This document shows, one piece after another, positions 15,844 to 26,285 of a DNA stretch of 64,000 bases. How positions within the stretch are numbered: position 1 is the first letter of the stretch; the number at the start of each line of letters is the position of its first letter. Made by a program: the position numbers and the translations under genes. Under the pieces are notes generated by a model, which worked only from the letters and a program-made list of their open reading frames with translations, had not been told where the DNA came from and made no database searches. The DNA is from Alteromonadaceae bacterium XY-R5 (GTDB lineage Bacteria; Pseudomonadota; Gammaproteobacteria; Enterobacterales; Alteromonadaceae): contig LXWE01000004.1 in assembly GCA_001660395.1 (NCBI GenBank), forward strand, positions 62,001-126,000. Direction: 5' to 3'.

Positions 15844-17396
15844 TGTCACACGTAAGCGAGAATGAATATCTGAAAAAAATCCTGTTAGCCCCCGTCTATG
15901 ACGTTGCGGTTAACAGCGAATTGGTGAAGCTGGATAAACTATCTGCAGCACTGGATAACGAGATTTGGCTGAAGCGTGAAGACCAACAGCCTGTGAAATC
16001 GTTTAAATTGCGAGGTGCCTATAATCGCATTAGTGCATTAACCAAAGAACAGTTGGAAGCTGGCGTGATTGCCGCCTCTGCGGGTAATCATGCCCAGGGT
16101 GTGGCTTACTCTGCCAACAAACGCGGTATCAAGGCCGTGATTGTGATGCCGGAGACAACGCCCGATATCAAAGTGGATGCAGTGCGCAGTTTTGGCGGGG
16201 AATTTGTCACGGTTGTATTACACGGTACCAGCTTTGATCAGGCCAGCGATGAATCTAAACGTCTGGCCAAGGAACATGGTTACACCTTAATTCCACCTTT
16301 TGATGATCCAGATGTGATTGCCGGACAGGGCACTATCGCTAAAGAAATTCTGGAACAAAATCCGAATATCGAGATGCTGTTTATTGCGGTCGGTGGCGGT
16401 GGTTTGGTGGCCGGTATTGCAACTTACCTTAAGCAGCTAAAGCCTGAAATTAAGATCATTGCGGTCGAGTCTGACGAAAGTGCTTGTTTACAGGCTGCGA
16501 TGAAGGCAGGTGCTCGGGTTGCTTTGCCGACTGTTGGGATTTTTGCCGATGGTGTCGCGGTGAAAATTATTGGCGAAGAGCCATTCCGTCTGTGCCAGCA
16601 GTATATTGATGAGGTGATGACGGTTTCTACCGATGAAATCTGCGCGGCAATCAAAGACATTTTCGATGATACCCGGGTGATTGCAGAGCCGGCTGGCGCG
16701 ATTTCTGTGGCGGCGATTCGCAAATACGCTCAACAACATCATCTCAAAGGGAAGAAACTAGGCGGCATATTATGTGGTGCCAATATCAACTTCCATACGT
16801 TGCGTTATGTGTCGGAGCGATGTGAATTAGGTGAGCAGAAAGAAGCAGTCATGGCTGTGCGTATTCCAGAGACTAAAGGTGCGTTTAAGACCTTCTGCGA
16901 ATTGCTTGGTGGTCGAAATATCACGGAGTTTAATTACCGTTATGCAAACCAAAGCGAAGCGCATATTTTTGTTGGGATTAAGCTACGAAAAGGGCGCGAG
17001 GAATACGAGCTCATTCAGCGAACATTGACGGACAATGGTTATGCTTGCTTTGATCTTTCTGACAATGAAATGGCAAAACTGCATGTACGTTACATGGTGG
17101 GTGGACGCCCGCCGAGCTTACTGAATGAGCGTTTGTTTTCGTTTGAATTCCCTGAGTATCCTGGCGCGTTAACTAAATTTCTGGAAACCCTGGGCGAGCG
17201 CTGGAATATTACCTTGTTCCACTATCGTAACCATGGCGCTGCTGAGGGATTGGTGCTGGCTGCATTTGAGATACCGTCTGAGCAATCAGAAGAGTTTAGT
17301 CAGCACTTGGAGCAGTTGGGTTATCAGTTTAATGAGCAAACGCAAAACCCTGCGTATCGTTTCTTCTTGTCTGGAGAAAATGGTTTCGCTAAATAG
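15843..17396 (+). CDS. ilvA: Threonine dehydratase, biosynthetic
   Basis: IlvA is a PLP enzyme that deaminates threonine to 2-ketobutyrate, the committing step of isoleucine synthesis. The PLP lysine lies in VKSFKLRGAYNR; the glycine-rich phosphate-binding loop is VGGGGLVAGIATYL. After about residue 330 come two ACT-like regulatory repeats that bind isoleucine, so this is the allosterically regulated long form (517 residues; E. coli 514) rather than the catabolic TdcB. The start codon overlaps the ilvD stop. A bidirectional terminator follows. Confidence 0.97.
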   Translation: MSHVSENEYLKKILLAPVYDVAVNSELVKLDKLSAALDNEIWLKREDQQPVKSFKLRGAYNRISALTKEQLEAGVIAASAGNHAQGVAYSANKRGIKAVIVMPETTPDIKVDAVRSFGGEFVTVVLHGTSFDQASDESKRLAKEHGYTLIPPFDDPDVIAGQGTIAKEILEQNPNIEMLFIAVGGGGLVAGIATYLKQLKPEIKIIAVESDESACLQAAMKAGARVALPTVGIFADGVAVKIIGEEPFRLCQQYIDEVMTVSTDEICAAIKDIFDDTRVIAEPAGAISVAAIRKYAQQHHLKGKKLGGILCGANINFHTLRYVSERCELGEQKEAVMAVRIPETKGAFKTFCELLGGRNITEFNYRYANQSEAHIFVGIKLRKGREEYELIQRTLTDNGYACFDLSDNEMAKLHVRYMVGGRPPSLLNERLFSFEFPEYPGALTKFLETLGERWNITLFHYRNHGAAEGLVLAAFEIPSEQSEEFSQHLEQLGYQFNEQTQNPAYRFFLSGENGFAK

Positions 17397-17410
17397 AGTG
17401 GTGAAGATAT

Positions 17411-17439
17411 AAAAAAACCGTGCTTAGCACGGTTTTTTT
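17411..17439. terminator. Bidirectional terminator between ilvA and plsB
   Basis: AAAAAAACCGTGC, loop TTA, GCACGGTTTTTTT. It has an A run and a T run on either side of a GC stem, serving both convergent genes. Confidence 0.9.
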
Positions 17440-17451
17440 ATATCAATACAT

Positions 17452-19899
17452 CTACGCAGATTTCTGAATTTGTTGCAGTCGCTGCGCGATTTCGGGTGCA
17501 ATCAGTACTTCAATTTCATCCAGCAACGCTTTGCTATGTGGAGAATGCTTCAATTGACCTTCATCACCGGCATCCAGCATATGGTTCTCACGCAGCGCGC
17601 CAATGAAGGTTGCCAGTACGTTTTTATCGTAAAACTCAGGCGAGTTTATGCCTTGTAACGCAGATAAACGTTCCGCAAAGGCTCGGCTGCGACGTTCTAA
17701 GTCCCCGCGGCTGATTTGCTCTTCCTTTTGTAAAATCGTCAGCACTACTGCGTAGCGATGCAGGGTTTCCTGAATACTGCTCTGTAGTAGCCAGAAAGAG
17801 TAGAAATGTTTGCTGGTGGGATCCGCTGCTTGTAGCAGGCCGTTACTCTCTACAAGCATGCCTCGCGATAACATGCTGTCGATGACCTTTTCAGCGTATT
17901 CCTGGGCTTGTTCATCTGTCATGTAGATAAACAGCTCGCGTTTCAGCAGAGGATATAACTGCGCTACTTTGCTGAGGACTGTCTGCTTGCTCAAACCTTT
18001 GTGATGGAAAATCACGGCGGCAATCAGTCCGGGAATCGCAAATAAGTGCAGTATATTGTTGCGATAATAGGTTAAGGCGACGGCGTAATGATGTCCAAGA
18101 GACAAAATACGTCCGAAGCTGTCTTTAGATTCCTGGATTTTATTTAAACGTAGCGTGTTGCGTACCAGTTTCTCAGCGCCTACTTTGGGCAGACTAAACT
18201 GGCTGCTGTAGGGGGCATCGGTTAGCATGCCCAGATAATCTTCGATTGCGGTGATCAGTTCATCTTCAGCCATCGCATGTTTTTTCGCTGACAACAGACA
18301 CAGCGAACACAATGACATGCCACTTACTGCTGCTGACTGGTTTATGCGCAACATAACCTGATTGGCTAAGTCGTTAACTGTCGGGGTTAACCAGCTTGGT
18401 TTCTTCTCTGGGTTGGCATCCATGGTTTGACGCCAGTCTGGGACTTTGTCATCCAGATAGTTGGTCAGGGTGATGGGGTCTCCAAAGTTCAGGAAACCAT
18501 AGCCGTAATTCTTCAATTTGCGCACAGCAGAAAATACCTGCAGGAAAGACTCTTTTTTCTTACTGCGGCCTTCCAGTTCTTTAAGATAGCTGGCGACTTC
18601 CATGACATGTTCATAGCCGATATACACAGGCACAATGCTCACTGGGCGGTTTACGCCTTTCGCGACCGCCTGGACGGTCATCGCTAACATACCGGTTTTG
18701 GGCGGTAACAAACGGCCGGTGCGGCTACGACCACCTTCAGGGTAGTATTTTACCGAGTAGCCTTTATTAAACAGCAATTCCAGGTATTCGCGGAATACCG
18801 CAGTGTACAGCTTGTTGCCGCCGAAGCTGCGACGCAGAAAGAAGGCGCCGCCACGACGAAAAATGCCGCCCACTGGCCAGAAATTCAGGTTAATCCCCGC
18901 AGCTATATGCGGTGTAACCAAGCCTTCATGATAAATCACGTAGGTCAGCAACAAATAATCCATATGGCTACGATGACAGGGGACGTAGACTATTTCATGG
19001 CCGTTTTCAGCCAGTTTGCGAACCTTGGCAGCATGCTGTACATCGATACCGTTGTAAATTTTATTCCAAATACGGGTTAGTAAGCGGTCACCAATCCTGA
19101 TCAGCCCCTCTTTATAATCGGCGGCTATTTCATCGATGTATTTACGCGCATCTACCTTAGCTTTTTCAGGCGAACTTTTCTTGCCCTTCGCTTCTTCGCT
19201 CATGGCCTGTTTTACGCTGGCGGAGCCTAAAATTGCATTATACAGTTCCTGACGCTCAAGCGTTGTGGGGCCAGTTAGGGCCTGACGACGGCGATGGAAG
19301 TGGGTACCTGCAACGCGGATCAGTTTATGCGCGACATTGGTGTCGGTGCCATGCAGATCTGCCACATAGCGTGATGAAACACCGCGGCTGTAACAAACAA
19401 AGTTGTCTCGGCCTAAAAACAGTACGATGAAAAGTTTACGCAGCCAACTGGGAGATGCGCGGTCGGCAAGCAAGTCCGAAAAACCCGGCTTAGAACGGCC
19501 TGGGGCACGGCCCCAAAAGACGGAAACGGGAACGATTTGAAAATCGATGTCTTTGTTATCTCGATGCAGATCCAGCAATTTAGCCATTTCAGCATCAATA
19601 TCGGTGCCTTTAATTTTGCGACTGAAAAGAGATTGAGGTTCTTGCAGGAACAGTGCGCTTGGCACTTCCTTTCCTGCCACTTTAATTGGTTCTACTGGGC
19701 TGGGTAAGCCAAGTGATTTGGCAGACATCTTTAGCGACAGCAGGTCGGTAATGGAATGAGTGCGCAGCAAATAGACAATCGGCCGGGACTTATCTATGCC
19801 CAACTCTTTTTCTAAATCGGCAGGAATGCTTTTGGTTTTCACCAGCCATTTCGTTGGCAGGTTAAACACAGTTAGAAGCGTGCGCTGCAACCACGTCAT
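17452..19899 (-). CDS. plsB: Glycerol-3-phosphate acyltransferase
   Basis: PlsB transfers the first acyl chain to sn-glycerol-3-phosphate at the inner membrane. The product has 815 residues, close to the 807 of E. coli. The acyltransferase signature HRSHMDYLLL (HxxxxD) lies near residue 310, followed by the substrate-binding block FPEGGRSRTG-like (YYPEGGRSRTGR). ATG 19899 is preferred: AGAGG stands 10 bases before it, while a TTG at 19908 would be too close. It is divergent from lexA, a common arrangement in gammaproteobacteria. Confidence 0.96.
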   Translation of the reverse strand: MTWLQRTLLTVFNLPTKWLVKTKSIPADLEKELGIDKSRPIVYLLRTHSITDLLSLKMSAKSLGLPSPVEPIKVAGKEVPSALFLQEPQSLFSRKIKGTDIDAEMAKLLDLHRDNKDIDFQIVPVSVFWGRAPGRSKPGFSDLLADRASPSWLRKLFIVLFLGRDNFVCYSRGVSSRYVADLHGTDTNVAHKLIRVAGTHFHRRRQALTGPTTLERQELYNAILGSASVKQAMSEEAKGKKSSPEKAKVDARKYIDEIAADYKEGLIRIGDRLLTRIWNKIYNGIDVQHAAKVRKLAENGHEIVYVPCHRSHMDYLLLTYVIYHEGLVTPHIAAGINLNFWPVGGIFRRGGAFFLRRSFGGNKLYTAVFREYLELLFNKGYSVKYYPEGGRSRTGRLLPPKTGMLAMTVQAVAKGVNRPVSIVPVYIGYEHVMEVASYLKELEGRSKKKESFLQVFSAVRKLKNYGYGFLNFGDPITLTNYLDDKVPDWRQTMDANPEKKPSWLTPTVNDLANQVMLRINQSAAVSGMSLCSLCLLSAKKHAMAEDELITAIEDYLGMLTDAPYSSQFSLPKVGAEKLVRNTLRLNKIQESKDSFGRILSLGHHYAVALTYYRNNILHLFAIPGLIAAVIFHHKGLSKQTVLSKVAQLYPLLKRELFIYMTDEQAQEYAEKVIDSMLSRGMLVESNGLLQAADPTSKHFYSFWLLQSSIQETLHRYAVVLTILQKEEQISRGDLERRSRAFAERLSALQGINSPEFYDKNVLATFIGALRENHMLDAGDEGQLKHSPHSKALLDEIEVLIAPEIAQRLQQIQKSA

Positions 19900-20049
19900 T
19901 AAATACAAACCTCTGCTAGGGTAATGAAATCGCGCGAATCATAGCATGGCCCTAGTGAATTTTCCCTTAATTCTGATGCTTAAGGAGTATACAGGGGTGC
20001 TTAAATTCTCAATAAATAATCAGTGCTTTCGTTTGTTTTATGTTTATAA

Positions 20050-20086
20050 CTGTATATACTACCAGTTAAACTGTATGGAAAAACAG
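20050..20086. promoter_or_regulatory. Two LexA (SOS) boxes upstream of lexA
   Basis: CTGTATATACTACCAG (20050-20065) and CTGTATGGAAAAACAG (20071-20086) both fit CTG-N10-CAG, the gammaproteobacterial SOS box. The spacing of 21 bp puts them on the same DNA face. They indicate negative autoregulation of lexA, as in E. coli, which also has two boxes. Confidence 0.9.
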
Positions 20087-20093
20087 GCTGTTT

Positions 20094-20711
20094 ATGCGTC
20101 CACTAACCCCTCGTCAAACTCAGGTACTCGAACTGATTAAATCCACTTTATCAGAAACGGGTATGCCGCCTACACGTGCAGAAATCGCTCAGCGTTTAGG
20201 ATTTAAATCTGCCAACGCTGCCGAAGAACATCTCAAAGCACTGGCGCGCAAAGGGGTTATAGAAATACTGCCGGGAACCTCTCGCGGTATTCGAGTGACA
20301 GCCGAGAATGACGATATTGAAGAAGGCTTGCCATTGATCGGTAAGGTTGCTGCTGGAGAGCCTATCCTGGCCGCCGAGCATGTTGAAAGTCATTACAAAA
20401 TTGATCCGGCGTTATTCCGCCCATCCGCGGATTTTCTGTTGCGTGTGCAAGGCATGAGCATGAAAGATATAGGTATCCTTGATGGCGATTTGCTTGCCGT
20501 GCATAAGACCCAGGACGTGCATAACGGTCAGGTTGTGGTGGCGCGAGTAGACGAAGACGTTACGGTAAAGCGTCTGGAAAAACGTGGTCGACAGGTCATT
20601 CTGCATGCAGAAAACGATGAGTTTTCACCCATCAAAGTGGATCTAGCATCGCAACCCTTTAGTATTGAAGGTATTGCCGTAGGTGTTATTCGTAACGCCG
20701 ACTGGATGTAA
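20094..20711 (+). CDS. lexA: LexA repressor
   Basis: The SOS repressor, 205 residues. An N-terminal winged helix-turn-helix ([23 protein letters not shown]) is followed by the self-cleavage domain. The scissile bond is A87-G88 (KVAAGEP), with catalytic S122 (GMSMKD) and K159 (TVKRLE). Tandem SOS boxes upstream provide autoregulation. Neither dgkA nor dinF follows; a dinF homologue lies 10 kb away. Confidence 0.97.
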   Translation: MRPLTPRQTQVLELIKSTLSETGMPPTRAEIAQRLGFKSANAAEEHLKALARKGVIEILPGTSRGIRVTAENDDIEEGLPLIGKVAAGEPILAAEHVESHYKIDPALFRPSADFLLRVQGMSMKDIGILDGDLLAVHKTQDVHNGQVVVARVDEDVTVKRLEKRGRQVILHAENDEFSPIKVDLASQPFSIEGIAVGVIRNADWM

Positions 20712-20726
20712 ACCGACTTAATCCCC

Positions 20727-20782
20727 CGTGTTTTTTGAAACACGTTTTGGCCTGACTCCCTATGACTCAGGCCTTTCTTTTG
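20727..20782 (+). terminator. lexA terminator region
   Basis: Two hairpins: CGTGTTT/AAACACG (20727-20744), then GGCCTGA/TCAGGCC (20749-20773) followed by TTTCTTTT. The second is the likelier rho-independent terminator. Confidence 0.75.
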
Positions 20783-21089
20783 CTGAATTATAAATACCGA
20801 CGTAATTTTCTCTGTGAATGATTGATTTTACCCCCTATGCTGCAATTTGATCAGATAGTCAGGTTTTTCATATATGCTGCGCGGCTTAGCGCACCTTCCC
20901 GACCGTAAAAAGGCCTACATTTTTAAGTTGTCTGATAGGCAAAACTTTCCTTTTTTTAAGTTGTTAGTAATTTTTTTCATCAATCAACTAGACGAATCGC
21001 CAGCTTTGATTAAATCTTAATCTATATTTAACAAATTAATAACATCGTGCGCTCTTTTGAACCAAGGTTAAGGAGCAGGGAGGTGTTGA
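20783..21089. other. Upstream region of the cox operon
   Basis: About 300 bp without an ORF, AT-rich near 20960-21050. It must hold the cox operon promoter, but I see no -35/-10 pair I would defend. GGGAGG before 21090 is the ribosome site for coxB. Confidence 0.4.
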
Positions 21090-22247
21090 GTGATTGTATC
21101 TTGGCGAATGGTGGTTGGATCTTTGAGCTGGAGCTTGCTGGCAAGCACTGTGATGGCAGATGAAAAGAGTAGCAATGATCCTTATCGACTAAATCTATCC
21201 CCAGGAGTGACAGATATCAGTGGTCAGGTTTACGACCTGCATATGCTGATGTTTGGCATTTGTGTTGTGATCGCGGCCCTTGTGTTCGGCGCGATGTTTA
21301 TCGCCATCTGGCGCCACCGAAAGTCTCGCGGGGCGCAGGCTGCGCATTTTCATGAGAATGTGAAAGTCGAAATTGCCTGGACGGTGATCCCTTTTATTAT
21401 CCTCATTGTGATGGCTGTGCCGGCAGCTCGCACGCTAATTGCCATGGAGGATACCTCCGAACCTGATCTGACAATTTTGATTACGGGTTCTCAGTGGAAA
21501 TGGCATTACCGTTATATGGACAGAGAGGTCGAATATTATTCCCGCCTGGCTTCCCAGCCAGAACAAATCGCAAACAAGCTCAGCAAGGGCGCAAACTATC
21601 TGCTTGAAGTGGATCGTCCGTTGGTGTTGCCAACCGATAAAAAAGTGCGTTTTTTAATGACATCTGATGACGTGATCCATTCTTGGTGGGTACCGGCTTT
21701 CGCGGTTAAGAAAGATGCTAATCCAGGCTTCATCAATGAGGCATGGACCAAGATTAATCAGCCTGGCATTTATCGAGGACAGTGTGCCGAGTTATGCGGT
21801 AAAGACCACGGCTTTATGCCAATTGTGGTGATAGCAAAAGCGCCCGATGAATATGAGCGCTGGATTAGTCAGCAAGAAGCCATTGCCCGTGAGGCTAAAG
21901 CAGAGGAACAACGATTGCTTTCGATGAATATGGGGATGGATGAGTTAATGAAAAAAGGTGAAGCCGTCTACCAGTCGACGTGTGCAGCATGTCATATGCC
22001 AACTGGCACAGGTCTGCCTGGGGTATTCCCGGCGCTTAAGGGGAGCAAAATTACTACTCAGGACCAGGCAGCACATATTGATATTGTGGTGCATGGCAAG
22101 TCAGGTACAGCCATGCAGGCCTTTGGTAAACAATTAAGTCTGGCAGAGCTGGCTGCTGTGATTACTTACGAGCGCAATGCATGGGGCAATAACACTGGCG
22201 ACATGGTTCAGGCCAAAGACGTCAACGCCGTCATTAATGGAAATTAG
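21090..22247 (+). CDS. coxB: Cytochrome c oxidase subunit II with fused cytochrome c
   Basis: Subunit II of an aa3/caa3-type oxidase, 385 residues. A signal-like N terminus and two membrane hairpins are followed by the periplasmic cupredoxin domain with the CuA ligands ([12 protein letters not shown]). A C-terminal cytochrome c domain has CAACH at about residues 297-301 and an axial Met later (GTAMQAFG). The fused heme c marks the caa3 style, which can take electrons directly from a soluble or membrane cytochrome. The GTG start has GGGAGG 8 bases upstream. First gene of the cox operon. Confidence 0.95.
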   Translation: MIVSWRMVVGSLSWSLLASTVMADEKSSNDPYRLNLSPGVTDISGQVYDLHMLMFGICVVIAALVFGAMFIAIWRHRKSRGAQAAHFHENVKVEIAWTVIPFIILIVMAVPAARTLIAMEDTSEPDLTILITGSQWKWHYRYMDREVEYYSRLASQPEQIANKLSKGANYLLEVDRPLVLPTDKKVRFLMTSDDVIHSWWVPAFAVKKDANPGFINEAWTKINQPGIYRGQCAELCGKDHGFMPIVVIAKAPDEYERWISQQEAIAREAKAEEQRLLSMNMGMDELMKKGEAVYQSTCAACHMPTGTGLPGVFPALKGSKITTQDQAAHIDIVVHGKSGTAMQAFGKQLSLAELAAVITYERNAWGNNTGDMVQAKDVNAVINGN

Positions 22248-22255
22248 GGGGCCAA

Positions 22256-23845
22256 ATGAGCGAAGCAACTGAACATCTTGATCACGCCCATTCTCACCAC
22301 CACCCCAGTGGTATTAAGCGCTGGCTGTATACGACTAATCACAAAGACATAGGCACTTTGTATTTGTGGTTTGCTTTCATCATGTTCCTGACTGGCGGAG
22401 CGATGGCCATGGTCATCCGCGCGGAGCTATTTCAGCCTGGACTACAGATAGTTGAGCCTAACTTTTTCAACCAGATGACGACAGTTCACGGCCTCATCAT
22501 GGTGTTTGGTGCGGTAATGCCAGCGTTTACCGGGTTAGCTAACTGGTTGGTACCTATGATGATAGGTGCGCCGGATATGGCATTGCCGCGGATGAATAAC
22601 TGGAGTTTTTGGATTCTACCGTTTGCCTTTTTGATACTGCTTAGTTCGCTATTTCTTGAAGGAGGTGGCCCTGCGTTCGGCTGGACTTTCTATGCCCCTT
22701 TGTCCACCCAATACAGTGCGGATTCCACGGCATTATTTGTGTTTTCGGTACACATTATGGGGGCCTCTTCGATCATGGGGGCGATTAATGTCATCGTCAC
22801 TATCTTCAATATGCGAGCGCCTGGAATGACCTGGATGAAGCTACCTTTGTTTGTGTGGACCTGGTTAATCACCGCATTTTTGTTGATTGCCGTGATGCCG
22901 GTGTTAGCGGGTGCGGTCACTATGGTGCTTACGGATAAATTCTTTGGTACCAGCTTTTTTAACGCTGCAGGCGGCGGTGATCCTGTCATGTTTCAGCATA
23001 TCTTCTGGTTCTTCGGCCATCCAGAGGTTTACATCATGATCCTGCCTGCCTTTGGGATCATTTCACAGATAGTACCTACGTTCTCGCGTAAGAAGTTATT
23101 TGGCTATGCCTCTATGGTTTATGCCACGGCATCGATTGCCCTGCTGTCATTTATTGTCTGGGCACACCATATGTTTACCACCGGGATGCCATTGGTGGGA
23201 GAGATGTTTTTCATGTTCGCCACCATGCTGATTTCGGTGCCTACCGGTGTAAAAGTATTCAACTGGGTCGCGACTATGTGGCGCGGATCGCTGAGTTTTG
23301 AAGTCCCCATGTTGTTTGCAATTGCCTTTATCGTACTGTTTACCATTGGTGGTTTATCCGGTCTGATGCTGGCGATTACGCCGGTGGACTTCCAGTATCA
23401 CGATACGTATTTCGTTGTTGCCCACTTCCACTATGTTTTGGTGACCGGAGCCGTATTCTCAATTATGGCTGCCGTTTATTACTGGTTGCCTAAATGGACT
23501 GGTCATATGTTCGATGTCACGCTGGCTAAATGGCATTTTTGGTGTTCGCTCATTAGCGTCAATGTGCTGTTTTTTCCTATGCACTTCGTTGGCTTGGCGG
23601 GTATGCCCCGTCGTATCCCCGATTACGCCCTGCAGTTTGCGGATTTTAATAAATGGATCAGCATTGGTGGCTTTGCATTTGGGTTATCTCAACTGATTTT
23701 TCTCGCAGTGTTGATTAAGGCGTGTCGCAAGCAAGGTGTGCCTGTAGACGACAGAGTCTGGGAAGGCGCGGAGGGATTAGAATGGCAGGAACTGCCTTCA
23801 CCAGCGCCCTATCACTCTTTTGAAACACCACCCGTGATTAAATAG
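22256..23845 (+). CDS. coxA: Cytochrome c oxidase subunit I
   Basis: The catalytic subunit of the heme-copper oxidase, 529 residues with 12 membrane helices. It binds heme a, heme a3 and Cu[15 protein letters not shown] contains the CuB His and the cross-linked Tyr of the type A family, and [13 protein letters not shown] contains the heme and CuB ligands. The N-terminal tail is His-rich (HAHSHHHP). It begins 8 bp after coxB and is followed by the copper chaperone gene ctaG. Confidence 0.97.
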   Translation: MSEATEHLDHAHSHHHPSGIKRWLYTTNHKDIGTLYLWFAFIMFLTGGAMAMVIRAELFQPGLQIVEPNFFNQMTTVHGLIMVFGAVMPAFTGLANWLVPMMIGAPDMALPRMNNWSFWILPFAFLILLSSLFLEGGGPAFGWTFYAPLSTQYSADSTALFVFSVHIMGASSIMGAINVIVTIFNMRAPGMTWMKLPLFVWTWLITAFLLIAVMPVLAGAVTMVLTDKFFGTSFFNAAGGGDPVMFQHIFWFFGHPEVYIMILPAFGIISQIVPTFSRKKLFGYASMVYATASIALLSFIVWAHHMFTTGMPLVGEMFFMFATMLISVPTGVKVFNWVATMWRGSLSFEVPMLFAIAFIVLFTIGGLSGLMLAITPVDFQYHDTYFVVAHFHYVLVTGAVFSIMAAVYYWLPKWTGHMFDVTLAKWHFWCSLISVNVLFFPMHFVGLAGMPRRIPDYALQFADFNKWISIGGFAFGLSQLIFLAVLIKACRKQGVPVDDRVWEGAEGLEWQELPSPAPYHSFETPPVIK

Positions 23846-23856
23846 CTGGACCCGAA

Positions 23857-24408
23857 ATGGCTGCTGCGAATAACGCCCTTGTCGCCAAACTTGTTTGTAT
23901 CGTTTTGGGTATGTTTGGTTTTGGATTTGCCCTAGTGCCCTTGTATGACGTGTTTTGTGATCTGACGGGGATTAACGGCAAGACCAATAGAGAGGCCGCG
24001 GTATACAGAACGCAGGACGTAGACAGTAACCGCACTGTTCGAGTGGAGTTTATCACTAGAGTGAATGCTGGTATGTCCTGGCAGTTTGAACCTGTTTCGC
24101 CATCGGTCACGGTACATCCGGGGGAGTTAACCCGGGTTGAATTTAAAGTACATAATCCTCAGGCAGAGGGCGTTTGGGGACAGGCTGTCCCGTCAGTTTC
24201 GCCAGGCACAGCCGCTTTGTACCTGAATAAAACAGAATGCTTTTGTTTTGAACAGCAGCATTTGCTGGCGGGTGAGAGCCTGACCATGCCAATGCAATTT
24301 TATGTGGATCCTCAACTACCTGAGGACATTCATTTTCTCACCTTGCAATACACCTTATACAAGGTTGCGGGTGATACCGCCGCCACGAATCTTGAAAGGA
24401 GGTTCTGA
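23857..24408 (+). CDS. ctaG: Cytochrome oxidase assembly protein CtaG/Cox11
   Basis: A membrane-anchored copper chaperone that inserts CuB into subunit I. It has one N-terminal helix (residues 10-30) and a periplasmic immunoglobulin-like domain with the copper motif CFCFEQQ. The length of 183 residues is typical. Its stop overlaps the coxC start (TGATG), implying coupled translation. Confidence 0.94.
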   Translation: MAAANNALVAKLVCIVLGMFGFGFALVPLYDVFCDLTGINGKTNREAAVYRTQDVDSNRTVRVEFITRVNAGMSWQFEPVSPSVTVHPGELTRVEFKVHNPQAEGVWGQAVPSVSPGTAALYLNKTECFCFEQQHLLAGESLTMPMQFYVDPQLPEDIHFLTLQYTLYKVAGDTAATNLERRF

Positions 24409-25289
24409 TGTCGTCCCCTGTGTATGAAAAATATTATGTTCCCGCTCAAAGCCCCTGGCCATTTGTAGGCGCTGTCGCGTTGTTTTTAATTGCTGTGGGT
24501 GCCGGCAATTTGGTGATAGAACTGGATAAAGGCAGTGATGGGCATGGCGGTAAAATCCTGACGTTGGGACTGATCACTTTACTATTTATGTTGATTGGCT
24601 GGTTTCATAATCAAATCAACGAATCAATGCAAGGGATGCATAGCGCACAGTTAGGCCGTTCTTATCGTCAGGGGATGGCGTGGTTTATTTTCTCTGAGGT
24701 GATGTTCTTTGCGGCATTTTTTGGCGCGTTGTTTTATGCAAGAGTGTTTGCGGTGCCTTGGCTCGGCGGCGACTCAAATAATGCAATGACCAATGAAGTA
24801 TTGTGGCCTGGATTTACTGCTATGTGGCCGTTAGAGACAACACCAGGTGGCACGCAGACTGAGGCTATGGGGTGGTTCGGTTTGCCGATGGCGAACACCA
24901 TTGTATTGCTCATATCATCTGTCACCTGTCACTTCGCTCATGTCGCCTTGGAACAAGGTAATCGGGCCCGCTTAAAGCTGATGATGGCGCTGACTATTTT
25001 GCTTGGTGTATCGTTTTTGGTGCTGCAGGGAGAAGAATATATTCATGCCTATGAAGAAATGGGATTAACCCTTCAATCCGGGGTATATGGTAACACTTTC
25101 TTCTTACTCACAGGCTTTCACGGCCTACACGTTACCCTGGGTACTACCATTTTAATCATTCTGTTTTTACGCATTTTGAAAGGACATTTTAGTCCAGCAA
25201 ATCACTTCGCATTTCAGGCAGGAAGCTGGTATTGGCACTTTGTTGACGTAGTTTGGGTGATGCTGTTTTTCTTTGTTTATATCCTTTGA
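24408..25289 (+). CDS. coxC: Cytochrome c oxidase subunit III
   Basis: A 293-residue membrane protein with seven helices. It has the family motifs FHNQINESMQGMH, MAWFIFSEVMFFAAFFGALF and GSWYWHFVDVVWVMLFFFVY. Subunit III stabilises subunit I and the oxygen path. It overlaps ctaG and ends just before an oppositely oriented small gene. Confidence 0.97.
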   Translation: MSSPVYEKYYVPAQSPWPFVGAVALFLIAVGAGNLVIELDKGSDGHGGKILTLGLITLLFMLIGWFHNQINESMQGMHSAQLGRSYRQGMAWFIFSEVMFFAAFFGALFYARVFAVPWLGGDSNNAMTNEVLWPGFTAMWPLETTPGGTQTEAMGWFGLPMANTIVLLISSVTCHFAHVALEQGNRARLKLMMALTILLGVSFLVLQGEEYIHAYEEMGLTLQSGVYGNTFFLLTGFHGLHVTLGTTILIILFLRILKGHFSPANHFAFQAGSWYWHFVDVVWVMLFFFVYIL

Positions 25290-25292
25290 ATA

Positions 25293-25505
25293 TCAATAAG
25301 GTGGCGGATTTGGCGAAATTAAACCGGTGGCAACAGCAACCAGAATCAGGCCAATAATGATGGCTGACGTTAGTACTCTTCGCCCTATGTACTTGCTCAT
25401 CGGTGCCTGATTCGGGTCATTTTTAAGCATCAGCATCATGGCCCTGAACAGGTTAAACAACATAAACAGGATAAGTCCGCCAATGAGAAGTTTGATGACA
25501 ACCAC
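25293..25505 (-). CDS. DUF2909 twin-transmembrane protein
   Basis: A 70-residue protein with two hydrophobic segments (about 4-22 and 45-64) joined by a basic loop (KNDPNQAPMSKYIGRR). This fits the DUF2909 family, often found beside cox genes in gammaproteobacteria. It is encoded on the opposite strand within the cox cluster, between coxC and SURF1. Its function is unknown; an assembly role is guilt by association. Confidence 0.75.
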   Translation of the reverse strand: MVVIKLLIGGLILFMLFNLFRAMMLMLKNDPNQAPMSKYIGRRVLTSAIIIGLILVAVATGLISPNPPPY

Positions 25506-25544
25506 AAAGTACCTCGTGACCAGTTAAACAAAGGGAGTGCGTGT

Positions 25545-26285
25545 GTGAGCTTTCACTGGCGGCAGCTGCCGCCTCTAGCAACCTTAGTCACTATTTTTGC
25601 AGTTGTCATTATGAGTGCCTTAGGCTGCTGGCAGTATCAGCGTTGGCAGCAAAAACTGATCAGAGTGGAACAAATTCATCTGCGTAGCGCAGACAACGGG
25701 GTATCTCTGGAACAGGTACTGAGAGAATCGAAGGATTGGCGGGATTTTCCGATACGTACTTCCGGCATTTTGGATACAGAGCATGTCCTGCTGCTGGATA
25801 ACAGTATTCATCAGGGCAAAGTGGGCTATCAGGTGTTAGCACCATTGTTAACAGAACAAGGTTCGATACTGGTGAATTTTGGTTGGATCCCGGCACCAAT
25901 AAGCCGGGATATTTTACCCCAGGTGAGTTTACCCGGGAGTGAATTTCTGGCTTTGGGTTTGATCAGCCAACCAGACCTGAACCCAGTAGTTAGAGTGGGA
26001 TTAGAAAAACAGGGTAGCTGGCCCAGACGGATACAGGCAGTCGATATGTCTTTCCTGCAACAACAGCTAGCACGGCCATTACTGCCCTACGTGATATTAC
26101 TGACACAGAACGAGCCACAAGGCTATATGCGCCAATGGCAGCCGGTAGTGATGCCGCCAGTTAAGCACTTAGCTTATGCCTTGCAATGGTTTGGATTAGC
26201 GCTCGCGTGTGTCGTGGTGTTTGTGTATGCCGCAGTTAAACCGACAGGAGATCGCCGTGCCCCATCATGTCAGCAAAACCAGTAA
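25545..26285 (+). CDS. SURF1 family oxidase assembly protein
   Basis: SURF1/Shy1 proteins help insert heme a into subunit I. There are two membrane helices at the ends (about 11-28 and 217-237) around a periplasmic domain, with the family motifs GCWQYQRW, LLDNSIHQGKVGYQVLAPL and NFGWIPAP. The start is GTG. 246 residues. Its tail overlaps the next gene. Confidence 0.92.
   Translation: MSFHWRQLPPLATLVTIFAVVIMSALGCWQYQRWQQKLIRVEQIHLRSADNGVSLEQVLRESKDWRDFPIRTSGILDTEHVLLLDNSIHQGKVGYQVLAPLLTEQGSILVNFGWIPAPISRDILPQVSLPGSEFLALGLISQPDLNPVVRVGLEKQGSWPRRIQAVDMSFLQQQLARPLLPYVILLTQNEPQGYMRQWQPVVMPPVKHLAYALQWFGLALACVVVFVYAAVKPTGDRRAPSCQQNQ

Noticed and set aside
15229-15849. Long minus-strand ORF within ilvD
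   Set aside because: ilvD is a clear conserved gene in this stretch; the antisense frame is open by codon bias.
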